64,000 bases of DNA from Sphingobium sp. CR2-8 (GTDB lineage: Bacteria; Pseudomonadota; Alphaproteobacteria; Sphingomonadales; Sphingomonadaceae), in the NCBI RefSeq assembly GCF_035818615.1, contig NZ_JAYKZY010000002.1, positions 2,501 through 66,500 on the forward strand, in the 5' to 3' direction. Below the pieces are notes generated by a model. That model did not search any database. It was not told the DNA's origin and was given only the letters and a program-made list of their open reading frames with translations. Shown one piece after another: positions 41,690 through 51,698 of the stretch. How positions within the stretch are numbered: the stretch's first letter is position 1; each line of letters opens with the position of its first letter. The position numbers were made by a program, and so were the translations under genes.

Positions 41690-44259
41690 TCACCAATGCT
41701 TCGTAATCGAAAGGCTGACGAAGCGGCCGATCGCTGAATTGTTGGTGGAGTCGTAGGGCAGATCGTAAACTTGCGAGCGGCGCACGACCCCCGGCTTCTC
41801 ATTGAGGATATTGAGAAGGGTCAGCCCCACATCCATGTTCGATAGCAGACCCGCCTCGCCTATATGATGCCGCGCCGTAAGGTCGATCGTCGTCATCTCG
41901 CCCGATCGGGTGACAGGCGTGAAGCGAAGGTCTTCCGTCGATCCCATATAGCTCAGGGTGCTCGACAAGGATGTGGCGCCGTTGGTCCAGGTGACGGCAC
42001 CGCGACCCCGATAATGGGGCGGATTGAAGATCGTGCCTGCCAGAGCCACGAGCGGCTGGCTGGCACTCAGCTTTTGCGCGCTATGCAGATAGCTGCCGTT
42101 GGCACTGAATGTCAGTCGTTGCCCGCCGCCAAGGGCGAGCGCGTAGCGAACCGACAGATCCACGCCCTTGATATTCTGCCGCGTAGCATTGGCGTTGCGA
42201 TTGTCCACAATGGCGACAACGGTCGCCGGATTGTAGGCGCCGGTCAGATAATTGATCGACTCGGTATTTGCCAGAGCGGACGCCTTGTCAGCCTCGGACG
42301 GCGAGACATTGATCAAATCCGCATAGATGGGATTGCTCAGCGACTGACTGCTGTAGGTGATGGGTGCGACGATGCGATCGCGATAGGCAATGTCGAAATA
42401 GCTCAGTTCGATCTGCAGGTCTGGGACTGCTCGTGGGTGGAGATCGAGCGTCGCTGTCCAGCTCGTGGCGCGCTCGGGCTTGAGATCGGGGTTCCCCCGG
42501 TCACCAATAGCGCGGTGGCGTTCGCCGGATAGCCCGATCCGCCCACATTGCGCACCGCGGTGACCGATACGAATTTCCCCGAATATTGATGGAACATGGT
42601 GGGCGCCTTGAACGATTTCCCCCAGGATCCCTTCAATGAGAAATCGGGCGTGGGCGCGTAGATCAGGCCGAGCTTGGGCGTGGCGATCTTGTCGATGCCC
42701 GGATAATCCTCATAGCGGATCGCGCCACTGAACGTCAGTTGATCGACGAAGCGCACGCCCATCATCCGCGAGACAAGCGGCAGGTTCAGTTCGGTAAAAC
42801 CGTAATAGCTGTCCTGAGACACATTGATGTTTTGCGGCGAGCCGGTTGTCCGATAGGCATGAAATCCATTGCGTCGATAGCCGCCGCCGACGGCGAGTTT
42901 GGCCTCGCCGCCCGGCAACTGCATCAGCGGCCCGCTGGCATTCAGTTCGATCGACTGAGCATCGTTGCAATAGCAAGCGCGGACCGACGAAAAGACGGAT
43001 CCGCTGATGTAGGTGTCGGAATCATAGTGCGTCTTGTCCTTGCCGTACATGCCAGCAAGGGAGAGCGACCAGCCCTGGCCGACCGACCAGTCCAGCGACG
43101 GCGCCAGAGCGAAGGAGGTATTGCGCGGAAACAGCAATGTTCCCAACTGGCGATAGTCTCCGGTCGCGTTAAGCGGATAATTGTAGAGGCTGGTGCGGTG
43201 GTTGTAGAGCGCGTCGAGCGAAAATGTGAGATCAGCGGTCAATGCCTGATGGCCACTCATGATCAGGTTATGCCGTTTTACAGCGGGAAAGAGGGATTGC
43301 CCGCCATAGTTGGCGGTATAGCTGCGCTGGCGCGCCTCGATCGCCGTGTCGCGTTCGAAATCATAGGCTATGAAGGCCCCGCCGCTGCCCCATTTCTTCC
43401 CCATGATAACGCCATATTGCTGCTGCTCGTTGCCGCCGTCGGTCGATATCCCCAGCCGGGCGCTGGTGCTGACGCCGTCGAAGTCGCGTTTCAGGATGAT
43501 GTTGGCAACGCCGGCGACAGCGTCAGATCCGTAGATCGCGGACGCACCGTCCGCCACGATCTCGAGGCGATCGACGGCCAGCATGGGGATGGCGGACACA
43601 TCGACGCTTTGCCGCGACACATTATAGGCCAGCCGATGACCGTTGAGCAGTGTCAGGGTTGCATCCGATCCCAGGCCACGCAGATTTATGCTCGATCCCG
43701 AGCCGACATTGACGCCGCTGGCCGAAGGGACATTCAGTCCAACACCAACATTCTGGCCGCCACCGAAACTCTGCGGAATGCTCCGGACGACGTCGCCAAG
43801 ATTGGTTTGCCCGGCGTTGCGCATGTCTTCCTGATCAAGCACGATCGTAGGCGATGGCGACGTAACACCCTTCAGCCGGGATCCGGTGACGACGATCGCG
43901 TTCGCCGCTTCACCCGTGGCGAGGGCATCCGCCGCCCCGTCTCGCCCCCGAATGAAGATAGTCCCGTCTGTAATGCGTGCATGCAGGCCGGTTCCGGCCA
44001 GCAATCGATCGACGGCGACCTGCGGCGTGAATTGTCCCTGGAGCGGAGGCGCAGTAAGTCCGGCGACATCGGCAGGTACGAAGAGTATCTCCATCCTGGA
44101 TGCAGCGGCGGCCTCGCGCAGCGCATCGGCCATTGGCTGGCTGGACTGATTATAAGGCACCGCGACGTCGGTTTGGGCCGCAGCACATTGGTACACCGCC
44201 AGCGTGGTCAGCGCCGCGCTGGCGAGCAGAGTAGAATGCAGAATCCCGGAAATACGCAT
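41690..44259 (-). pseudogene. Lasso-locus TonB-dependent receptor (STN domain), apparent frameshift
   Basis: FecA-like outer-membrane transducer, about 856 aa once repaired. Start ATG 44259 with AAAGGGGC before it. Signal peptide, then an STN domain (about residues 35-100) that would contact FecR. A TonB-box region and plug (AIVVTGSRLKG) follow, then the barrel, ending in ...SLSITKHW. The frame breaks at a five-base run at 42494-42498 (GGGGG in the gene). One extra G there gives NPDLKPERATSWTATLDLHP and reads through to the end at 41690. So one base is missing, by error or by mutation. Probably imports or senses the lasso peptide or its iron complex. Confidence 0.88.
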
Positions 44260-44352
44260 TGTCAGCCCCTTTTGTGACGCCTGCCGTTGGCGGTCGTTCA
44301 AGGGGATCGATGCGAGGTTGGGCGAAGACCTTAAGGTGGACGTAAAATAATT

Positions 44353-45362
44353 TCAGCGTCGCAGGACGATCGCGCCTGACGACCGATGTTCTACGGTCAA
44401 ATCGAGACTTTGGGCCAGGTTGGCAGCGAGCCGGTCGGGATTGTCGATCCGAAACCGTCCGGACAGCCGCACGTCGGGAAGGCCGCTGCCCTCGATGCGG
44501 ATCGGCGCGCGGGCGTACCGGTTGGCGATAGCGACGATTTCCGAGAGGGGGCAGACTCAAATGCCATCATGCCATCGACCCATTCGATGTCGCGCGGGTC
44601 GATGGCGGCGATTGGCACGGCATGATCGATCCGGGTGAAGGTCAGGGCCTGACCCGCCTTCAGCGTACGTGGCGGCAATGGACGTGCGATCGACGGTTGC
44701 ACATCGACGCCCCCTTCCAGCAATCTGACCTGCACCGCGCCGCCAGGCGCAAGTGCGACGTCAAACACTGTCCCGGTTGCTGTCACTGTACCTGTTCCGG
44801 CGTGCACGATGAAGGGGCGGCCGTCATGGGCAACGGAAAAGCGCGCGCGGCCGGCATCCAGCCAGATATCCCGGGCCTTGGGATTGAAGGCAAACCGCAT
44901 TACGCTTTGCGTATCCAGCGATACAAATGATCCGTCAGGCAGGCGCCGGCGGGAAATCGGACCATGCTGATTTTCTAAGGTGGCTGATGCGGCAACTGCG
45001 TCGGTTGCAGCCGTCTGCCGACCATTGGTCTCGATTGTGGCAGGGGGTGATAGCGTGTTCCAGAGCGGCCAGGCTGCGCCCAACACGACGACAACGATCG
45101 CGACGAGAGCCCATTGCGTGCGGTGACCGGGACTATCCCCCGGTGTTCGCTGCCATCGCGTTGATCGGCTCAACATCTTCGCATCGTGAAAACGGCCGGC
45201 CGCTTTATTGTAAGCCGAAAGATTGGCAGGGTCGGCGGCGAGCCACGCATCCAGATCCGATCGATACCGCTCGGCATCGGGTCGCTGCATTTTCGCCAGC
45301 CACATGGCCGCAACGGTGCGCGGGTCCAGGTCAGGGGCGGGATCAGCGGGCAAATTGGTCAT
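44353..45362 (-). pseudogene. FecR-type anti-sigma factor, apparent frameshift
   Basis: Inner-membrane regulator that relays the receptor signal to FecI. N-terminal cytoplasmic domain (about 1-80, MWLAKMQRPDAERYRSDLDAW), one transmembrane helix (WALVAIVVVVLGAAWPLW), periplasmic FecR domain with LPDGSFVSLDTQS and ATGTVFDVAL. The uncorrected frame ends at 44397 in non-conserved Ser/Pro-rich sequence. Adding one base at the run 44547-44551 (CCCCC in the gene) gives LSEIVAIANRYARAPIRI and DVRLSGRFRIDNPDRLAANL, the typical FecR C-terminus, stopping at 44353. Overlaps the sigma factor gene by 20 bases. Confidence 0.85.
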
Positions 45363-45903
45363 GGTCGTCCAGATATTGGTCGATATGGGCTATGGCGCGC
45401 ATCATATGATATTCCACGGCACCCATGCTTAGCGCGACTTTCGCCTGAATTTCCTTGTAGGTCATGCCGTCGCGCCTGCTCATCAGGAAAATCTCCCGTG
45501 TCTTTGGCGCTAGACCGGCAACGGCTTTTTCGTAAAGGACAAGGAGCTGACTGGCTTCGATCTCCATCTCTTGTTGTGGCGGATGGGCGCAATCGCAGTC
45601 ATCCTCAAACGCCACCATCTGCCGCTCGAAGGCTCGTCGTGGTCCACGGGCGCGGCCAAACAGGAGGTTTCGGGCAACGCGTTGCAGATAGGCGCCGGGA
45701 TTGACCAGATCGCCAATGCGCGGGACGCGCGCGATCTGAACGAAGCTCTCCTGGACAAGATCACTGGCGGCTTCGGCATCTCCGGTCTTTCGCCTAAAAT
45801 AGGAAAGCAGGCGTGAAGACTCTTGCCGAAAGAGCGTGTCGAGCAGCGCGCTCTCCGCGCTGGGCGCCGTCAGCACCGGCCGGTCCTTTGGCCCGGCGCT
45901 CAT
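45343..45903 (-). CDS. FecI-like ECF sigma factor
   Basis: 186 aa from ATG 45903. The frame is open to a GTG at 45966 with no ribosome site, so the start is uncertain. Region 2 (LFRQESSRLLSYFRRKTGDAEAASDLVQESFVQIA) and region 4 (LAPKTREIFLMSRRDGMTYKEIQAKVALSMGAVEYHM) are clear in pieces such as DLVQESF and YKEIQAKVALS. Together with FecR and an STN receptor it forms a cell-surface signalling cascade that would turn on this locus when the receptor is occupied. Confidence 0.9.
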   Translation of the reverse strand: MSAGPKDRPVLTAPSAESALLDTLFRQESSRLLSYFRRKTGDAEAASDLVQESFVQIARVPRIGDLVNPGAYLQRVARNLLFGRARGPRRAFERQMVAFEDDCDCAHPPQQEMEIEASQLLVLYEKAVAGLAPKTREIFLMSRRDGMTYKEIQAKVALSMGAVEYHMMRAIAHIDQYLDDHDQFAR

Positions 45904-46178
45904 GGCAATGGCTCGCAGTTCGTCCGCGCAGGCGGGCAGCAATGGTAAGGCATGGAAAGCGTCCACGCGGCATGCTGGAATATCCGGAAAAACCGGACAG
46001 CCAGATCAGCGATGGTCGCCGTCGTCCAGCGCGGTGTGCGCCTTATCCCGAAACGGCCACCCGTCCGGACAGGACAGGTGTGCATGATGCTGGCAGGGAA
46101 ATCCTACACCCGGTAGCCAGATCGATCCCGTAGTGCCCAGCAATCATGCCAACTTGGCAAAGGGCATGCAAGGGTGGG

Positions 46179-47108
46179 TCAGCCCGCCGTGCGGACCTCG
46201 CCTTCCAGGACGGCCAAGCGTTCCGAACACACCATATGTACGACGCGCCCCAGCTCCTCGATCTGCTCAGCCAACCAGTTGAGCTGCTCAAGCGAGACGC
46301 GATAATGTTTGGAATAGCGCGCCTTCACATAGGCGTCCTTCAACTTCTCGAAGGCAGCGCGGTCCTTTTTCGTGTCCCCTGGCCAGACATGGACGAGACG
46401 CCGATCGATGCGCTCGGCCTGCGTCCGCAAGAAGCCCAGATTATGCACATGGGGCGTATAGAAAGTGCAGACGAGGAGAACGCAATGATAAAGCCGTTCG
46501 CATGCCTGATGCAGATCAAAAGCTGCGTCCTTCACGTAGCCCTTTTCAATGTAAAACTTAGCGCCTTCGAACCTTTTCATCGCTGACGGGAACCACTCTT
46601 CGTAATATTCTTTGGCCATCTCCAGCGCTTGGCCAGGCGTTTTAGGCTTGGGCTGGTGGAGTTCGGTATCCTCTGCCTCATATAGCGCGATACCGTCCCG
46701 GGCGACGTCCATGAAGAAATAGCGTCCGTGGGCCAGGCCGTCGTTCACCTCCTGAAGGGTATGGACGATGAAGTTCACGGGTGTCCTCAAACCTTTAGTG
46801 ACGGTCAGTTCGAGAATGAGGCGTTGATCCAGCTTGGACCAGTAGGTGACGCGATCGGTCAGACGCTGATCGTTGACGATGATCAGGACGTCATAGTCGG
46901 ATTGATATCCTTTGGCCGTATGCGGCTCATCCACCCATCCTCCGCGGGCATAGCTGCCGTACAGAATGACCTTCAAAATGCGGCCCTTCTTTTTCCAATC
47001 ATGGCGGGCAAGCGCTAGCGCATCATCGAATTCCTCGAAGATGATCTGCTTTACCCGGTCGAGCTCGCGCTGCTTGTTGGCCGGTAAATGTTCGAGATCG
47101 GTTCGCAT
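46179..47108 (-). CDS. MNT-HEPN domain fusion protein
   Basis: 309 aa. N-terminal minimal nucleotidyltransferase domain (about 20-150) with GSYARGG at residues 51-57 and Asp71/Asp73 in SDYDVLII, the metal-binding pair. C-terminal HEPN domain (about 165-300): paired helices, EEWFPSAMKRFEGAKFYIEKG, ACERLYHCVLL and ARYSKHYRV, which may hold the R-x(4-6)-H RNase motif. MNT and HEPN usually form two-protein toxin-antitoxin pairs, where MNT adenylylates HEPN. Here both are in one chain. It is divergent from the 1316-aa multidomain gene and part of a defence-like island. Confidence 0.85.
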   Translation of the reverse strand: MRTDLEHLPANKQRELDRVKQIIFEEFDDALALARHDWKKKGRILKVILYGSYARGGWVDEPHTAKGYQSDYDVLIIVNDQRLTDRVTYWSKLDQRLILELTVTKGLRTPVNFIVHTLQEVNDGLAHGRYFFMDVARDGIALYEAEDTELHQPKPKTPGQALEMAKEYYEEWFPSAMKRFEGAKFYIEKGYVKDAAFDLHQACERLYHCVLLVCTFYTPHVHNLGFLRTQAERIDRRLVHVWPGDTKKDRAAFEKLKDAYVKARYSKHYRVSLEQLNWLAEQIEELGRVVHMVCSERLAVLEGEVRTAG

Positions 47109-47644
47109 TTCGCCATCTTAACGTCAGAGGGGCACTGCTGCCCAGAACAAAACGGATCAAATTGGGCCGATTACCACTGGCGCAAATTGCGTCTACTTGT
47201 CGGGCCGATGGTAGTTTGCGCCCCGCCGCTTCGCGGCAATAACTGGGACCTTTTGGTCCGTCCGCTTCCGAAGGCCGAAGCTAAAACTCAGTCGTTCAGA
47301 GCGGATTGCCCATTAGGATATAGAGCTACCTGTCCTGCTGCGACCTGAAGCCGCCAACCGTTTGTTCGCCGGCCGAACTACGTCAGCCGACTGGATGCCC
47401 TGGCGTCGATGCACAGAGTGGACCCTCTACATAGACGCTTGCGAAGCTTCTCTGTTTGCTTACTCAACCAATTGATTCGCGCGATAATCGAATTTCTTCA
47501 ACCCACGCTCGCATCCGAGTTACAATTTTAGCCGGGCAAACTGATCGCGACTGGGTCCGCGCCTTGAAATAGCCCACGTTGATTTCGGCAGTGACCGGAG
47601 AATGAAGGCTTTCAGATCAAAGCAAGAACAATTATGTACCTTGC
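47109..47644. other. Intergenic between divergent defence genes
   Basis: 536 bases with no supported gene. A short plus-strand frame at 47088-47348 lacks coding character. The region must hold promoters for both divergent genes. Its length and lower GC suggest insertion junctions, but no repeat is visible. Confidence 0.5.
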
Positions 47645-50600
47645 ATGTCTGTCACATCGCGAGAATTGCCGGCACCAAAGCACTGGCAGGAATTTGAAAA
47701 TCTTGCATTCGACATCTACCGGCGGATGTGGAAAACGAACGATGCCGAGATGCATGGACGCGAGGGGCAGCCACAGGCAGGCGTTGATGTCTATGGCACG
47801 GATCGCGTCGAAGGCCGCTTTACCGGTGTCCAATGCAAAGGCAAGGACGGCGACCTTCCGACCGCGGTTACCGAGAAGGAACTCAGGGCAGAAGTAGCCA
47901 AGGCTCGAACCTTCCAGCCCCCTCTTGAGGTCTTCATCCTGGCGACCACGGGTCCTAACGATCAGGCCCTGCAGCAGGTCGCGCGACAGATCAGCGCCGA
48001 TCATGCCAAGATTGGATTGTTCGAGGTCCGGTTCACCGGCTGGAAGACCCTACGCAATCTGGTCGCGGACCATCAGGATGTTCTCCTGAAATATTATAGC
48101 GACTTGGCTCCGGTTGATGTCGCCGGGCAGATCGCCGAAATCTCGCATCAAAGCGCGGCTGGCTTCGAACAGACGCACAAGCTGATGCGCACCATGATAC
48201 AAACGATGTCGGATGTGCGCGGCGGATCGGATGACGGCGATGCGCTTGCAGCGCAGGTCTCCGAGATAAGCAAGCTGATAGGCGATGGTTCTCCTCGCGC
48301 GGCAATCAAGGCGCTGGAAAGATTGTTGGCACAGGAAGGAGAGAAGGCCAGCCCACTTGCAAAATACCGCATACTAGCCGGACTTGGTAACGCCCACTAT
48401 GCGTTGGGAGATGAGGAGCGCGCGATCAGCCTGTTCCGTCAGGCTTTCAAAGCCCATCCCGACTATCCCAATGCACGCGCAACGAAGGCCCTTGCCCTCG
48501 CCCTAGAGGGCAAGCGGGAAGAAGCAGAGCCGATCGCGACATCCGCCTTCAAAGATGATCCGTCCTCTGCGCGGAATGCCAGCATCTGGATCTCTACCCT
48601 TGCGCCGGGCACGCCTGTCGCTGACATTGAAGCAGCCCTGTCCCCAGAGTTGATGGAATCAGGAGACATTCAACACCACTTGGGCTTAAGGGCACGCGAA
48701 AATGGGGATAGCGCGGCGCATCTCGCTTATGCTGAAGCAGCCTTGCACATCGCGCCGGACGACTGGCGGATCATGTCGTCGGTTGGAGAGGCACTGGTGC
48801 AACCGCTCTCGGCGCTGGATGCGCTGGGCATCACCCGTGAGATTCCAGAGCATCTACGCGGCGACATCGATCGGGCGATCCACCTCATGCAAGGCGCATG
48901 GGCGAAACTTGTCGAGCAGGACTCAAGCTTTCAGGGCCAGCACGTCGCTGCCAATCTCATCAGCCTTCTAGGCATGCTGGGACGCGACGCCGAGGCCGAG
49001 CAAATTCTTGACCAAGCGCTCTCCGCTAATCCCGACTACGCCGCCTATGGCATATTCGAAGCGCGCAGGCAGGCTGCGAACGACGACTGGGCCGGAGCAG
49101 CGCAGACACTCGACAATTTGCCGGAAGGCGAACTCCCATTCGATGCATTTCTGCTTCGGACCTATGCCGCCTTCCAGATGAAAGATGCAGAGGCGGCCAT
49201 TACGTGGTCGAACAAACTGGGCGCCGCTGAGCGAGCGGACGTGCCGCCAGCCGAACGGATCGAACTTGTCAAAGCCATGCAGGTCCAAGCGGCAATCTTG
49301 GGCGGCACCGAAAGGGACGCCGCCATTAAGGCGGCTATCGATGAGAACCCGAACTCCATTGTGATCCGGTCGGTACTTTTCGACGGCCTTGCGCAAGAGG
49401 ATCCTCTGCGAGCAAGATTGGTCAGCGAGATCGAGACCCTCGCACAAAGCGAGCTTAGCGTTCGCGAACGCATGCACGCAGCCGAAACGCTCTATGTTGC
49501 CGGTCATTATTCGATGGCCGCCGATCTCTATGAGCCGTTGCACCAGAAGGACGACAATTATGCTTTGCGGCGGCGCCTGCACGCTCTGAACCTTGCCGAT
49601 CGTCGGGCAGAAGCACGCAAATTGTTCGAGACACTCCCGCCTGACCTGAGGACGTCCGACGGTTATCTGCCGGTAGGCGTAGCGATCTACGAGCGCTCGG
49701 GCCTGCTGAAGCCGGCCCTCGCTCTTGCAGAACGCGCTCTGCAGAAGCTCGACGTGCTCCGCAACCGGCTGATCTGGATCCAGTTGCTCATCCGCCTCGG
49801 TCGGCCCGGCGACTTCAGGAACTGGTTGCAGAAGGCGCCCGATGACATCGAGGGCGCGGCTCTTGAGCTAATCAGCCTCGCCCAACTAGTGGACCGCTAT
49901 CTTGAAGACGCGCCACGGGCCCTTTCCTTTGGCTATCGTGCCCTACGCGACGGCTATGCACAGCCGGGTATCCATTTGGCCTACGCGCTCGGCCTCATCA
50001 TTGGGGGACGATCGGGCAATGTCACGATGGTGGCACCGGACAGGGTGGAAGCCGGAACAGGTGTCGTTCTCATCAATGATGCGACCGGAGAAGAACTCCA
50101 TCGCATCATCGAGACGGGCCCCGACCCGCGCGTCGAACGCGACGAACTGTCGCCCGTCGATGGTTTCGCCAAACGCCTGCTTGGTTTGCGAGTCGGTGAG
50201 ACCGTCGAGATCGCGAAGCTGGGAACCCGACCACAGGTCTATCGTGTGTCCGAGATCCAGACCCATGTCCTGTTTGCCTTTAGACGCACGATGCGGCAAT
50301 TCCCTATCCTTTTTCCGGACAATAGCGCCTTCGGGTCGATCACGATCGACGACAGCAAGGGCGATGAGCGGTTTGAAGAAATGTTCGCGATGGCGCGTGC
50401 GCGTGCAGATCGTGGCAAGGAACTAGAAACGCTTTACCGCGACAGCGTCGTTCCGATCCCCATGTTCGCGCGCTTCGCTGGGGCCTCCGTCTTTGAGGTC
50501 TGGGAGACCTTCAGACATCCTAAGGGTCTTGGCTTGAAAGTGGCCCTTGGCGAAGAGGCCGAGTTCGCGAGCGGCCGTGCTTGCGCCGACAGTGGCGTAA

Positions 50601-51595
50601 TGGTCGTCGATCCCCTGTCTATCTATGCCTGGTCGCGCATGGGGTTAGGTCCGATTTTTAGTAAGCTTAAGGATCGGCTTGCTGTAGTCCAGTCGACCGT
50701 CGACAGTCTTCGGCATCTAATTGAGGAGCGCGAGGGAAATCGCGGCCGCAAGTCGGGGACCTTCGGCTGTGATGGTGATAGATATTATCTTGAGGAGCTG
50801 TCGGAGGAGGCCGTCACACAGCAAATCGCTCACGCGAAGGAAGCGCTAGAGCTTGCTGAGGCCTTTCCCGTGGTGGCGGCAGAGAGCGACCAGCAATTAC
50901 CCCAAGGCGTCTCGGACATGCTGGCAGATCTCAACCCTGCGTATCATGACAGCCTCCTTGCGGCACTGGCGCCCAAACGAGCTTTGCTGACAGACGACTT
51001 CGGCTTTCGTGTGGTTGCGCAGGCGGGCGGCGCAAGCACGACCTGGACCCAGGCATTTGTTCAGCAAATCGGGCTCGTTAACAGACTGACTCATCCGGAA
51101 TATCGCCAAGTCGTAGGCGGTCTCATGGATGCCAAGTACAATTTCGTGCAGTTCAGCGCTGCCGAGATCATCGGCGAGCTTCAGGATAGCGCATGGGAAG
51201 TCAATGATCGCCTGCGTGACTTCGCCGGCCATTTGACGAGCCAATCGCTCAATAAGACGAGTGCCGCTGTGGTCTTGGCTGAGGCGATTCTTGAGGCTAG
51301 GCGGTTGGTTGGCAGCGCGAAGGCGGCCGTCTTTCCCAAGCTCCTGATTGAGGTCGCGACCGGGATGGAGCGCGCCGAGCAGGCCCATGCGCTTCTGGCT
51401 ATGGTGCAACCAGCCATGCGTGCGCTTCAGGCCCGAGTCATTATTCGCGTGACGCTGCCACGCATGCTTTTGCACACGACTCATTTGAAACCGGTCGATC
51501 ACCTCATTGCAGAACCAACACGGCTCGCATCGCAGGACATTGATGGCTTCTGGACGGCACTACGTGTTGCGGGCTTGCGTACGCCGGCACGATAG
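47645..51595 (+). CDS. Large nuclease-TPR-GreAB-like-PIN-like protein (putative defence effector)
   Basis: 1316 aa, unrecognised as a whole. Residues about 12-150 look like a Mrr-type PD-(D/E)xK nuclease: Glu18 in FENL, Asp48 in GVDVYG, Gln63-Cys64-Lys65 in VQCKGK. Residues about 200-780 are helical repeats of TPR type (AGLGNAHYALGDEERAISLFRQAF is one, cited here in part). About 790-875 resembles the C-terminal domain of GreA/GreB (SPVDGFAKRLLGLRVGETVEI). About 975-1160 resembles a PIN RNase: Asp989 in VMVVDPLS and Asp1117/1118 in LLTDDF. The rest is helical. A nuclease combined with sensing repeats and an RNase fits a phage-defence protein. This is inference from domains and neighbours. Confidence 0.8.
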   Translation: MSVTSRELPAPKHWQEFENLAFDIYRRMWKTNDAEMHGREGQPQAGVDVYGTDRVEGRFTGVQCKGKDGDLPTAVTEKELRAEVAKARTFQPPLEVFILATTGPNDQALQQVARQISADHAKIGLFEVRFTGWKTLRNLVADHQDVLLKYYSDLAPVDVAGQIAEISHQSAAGFEQTHKLMRTMIQTMSDVRGGSDDGDALAAQVSEISKLIGDGSPRAAIKALERLLAQEGEKASPLAKYRILAGLGNAHYALGDEERAISLFRQAFKAHPDYPNARATKALALALEGKREEAEPIATSAFKDDPSSARNASIWISTLAPGTPVADIEAALSPELMESGDIQHHLGLRARENGDSAAHLAYAEAALHIAPDDWRIMSSVGEALVQPLSALDALGITREIPEHLRGDIDRAIHLMQGAWAKLVEQDSSFQGQHVAANLISLLGMLGRDAEAEQILDQALSANPDYAAYGIFEARRQAANDDWAGAAQTLDNLPEGELPFDAFLLRTYAAFQMKDAEAAITWSNKLGAAERADVPPAERIELVKAMQVQAAILGGTERDAAIKAAIDENPNSIVIRSVLFDGLAQEDPLRARLVSEIETLAQSELSVRERMHAAETLYVAGHYSMAADLYEPLHQKDDNYALRRRLHALNLADRRAEARKLFETLPPDLRTSDGYLPVGVAIYERSGLLKPALALAERALQKLDVLRNRLIWIQLLIRLGRPGDFRNWLQKAPDDIEGAALELISLAQLVDRYLEDAPRALSFGYRALRDGYAQPGIHLAYALGLIIGGRSGNVTMVAPDRVEAGTGVVLINDATGEELHRIIETGPDPRVERDELSPVDGFAKRLLGLRVGETVEIAKLGTRPQVYRVSEIQTHVLFAFRRTMRQFPILFPDNSAFGSITIDDSKGDERFEEMFAMARARADRGKELETLYRDSVVPIPMFARFAGASVFEVWETFRHPKGLGLKVALGEEAEFASGRACADSGVMVVDPLSIYAWSRMGLGPIFSKLKDRLAVVQSTVDSLRHLIEEREGNRGRKSGTFGCDGDRYYLEELSEEAVTQQIAHAKEALELAEAFPVVAAESDQQLPQGVSDMLADLNPAYHDSLLAALAPKRALLTDDFGFRVVAQAGGASTTWTQAFVQQIGLVNRLTHPEYRQVVGGLMDAKYNFVQFSAAEIIGELQDSAWEVNDRLRDFAGHLTSQSLNKTSAAVVLAEAILEARRLVGSAKAAVFPKLLIEVATGMERAEQAHALLAMVQPAMRALQARVIIRVTLPRMLLHTTHLKPVDHLIAEPTRLASQDIDGFWTALRVAGLRTPAR

Positions 51596-51621
51596 GGTCA
51601 AGATCCCTATGCAGATTGAGT

Positions 51622-51643
51622 GTAAGCGGTAAAAATCCCCCAC
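51622..51643. repeat. IS66 left inverted repeat
   Basis: 22 bases, GTAAGCGG ... CCCCCAC, perfect complement of 54225-54246. The preceding 8 bases (51614-51621) are the target duplication. Confidence 0.93.
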
Positions 51644-51698
51644 ATTTTCATGATTTGGCGATTTGGTAATTAGTGCGCCTTGCATTTGCGAGGTTGCG

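Noticed and set aside
42739..44277. 512-aa plus-strand frame opposite the lasso-locus receptor
   Set aside because: Shadow frame; the receptor frame has signal peptide, STN, plug and barrel.
47088..47348. 86-aa plus-strand frame in the divergent gap
   Set aside because: No ribosome site, no motif, overlaps the start of the MNT-HEPN gene.
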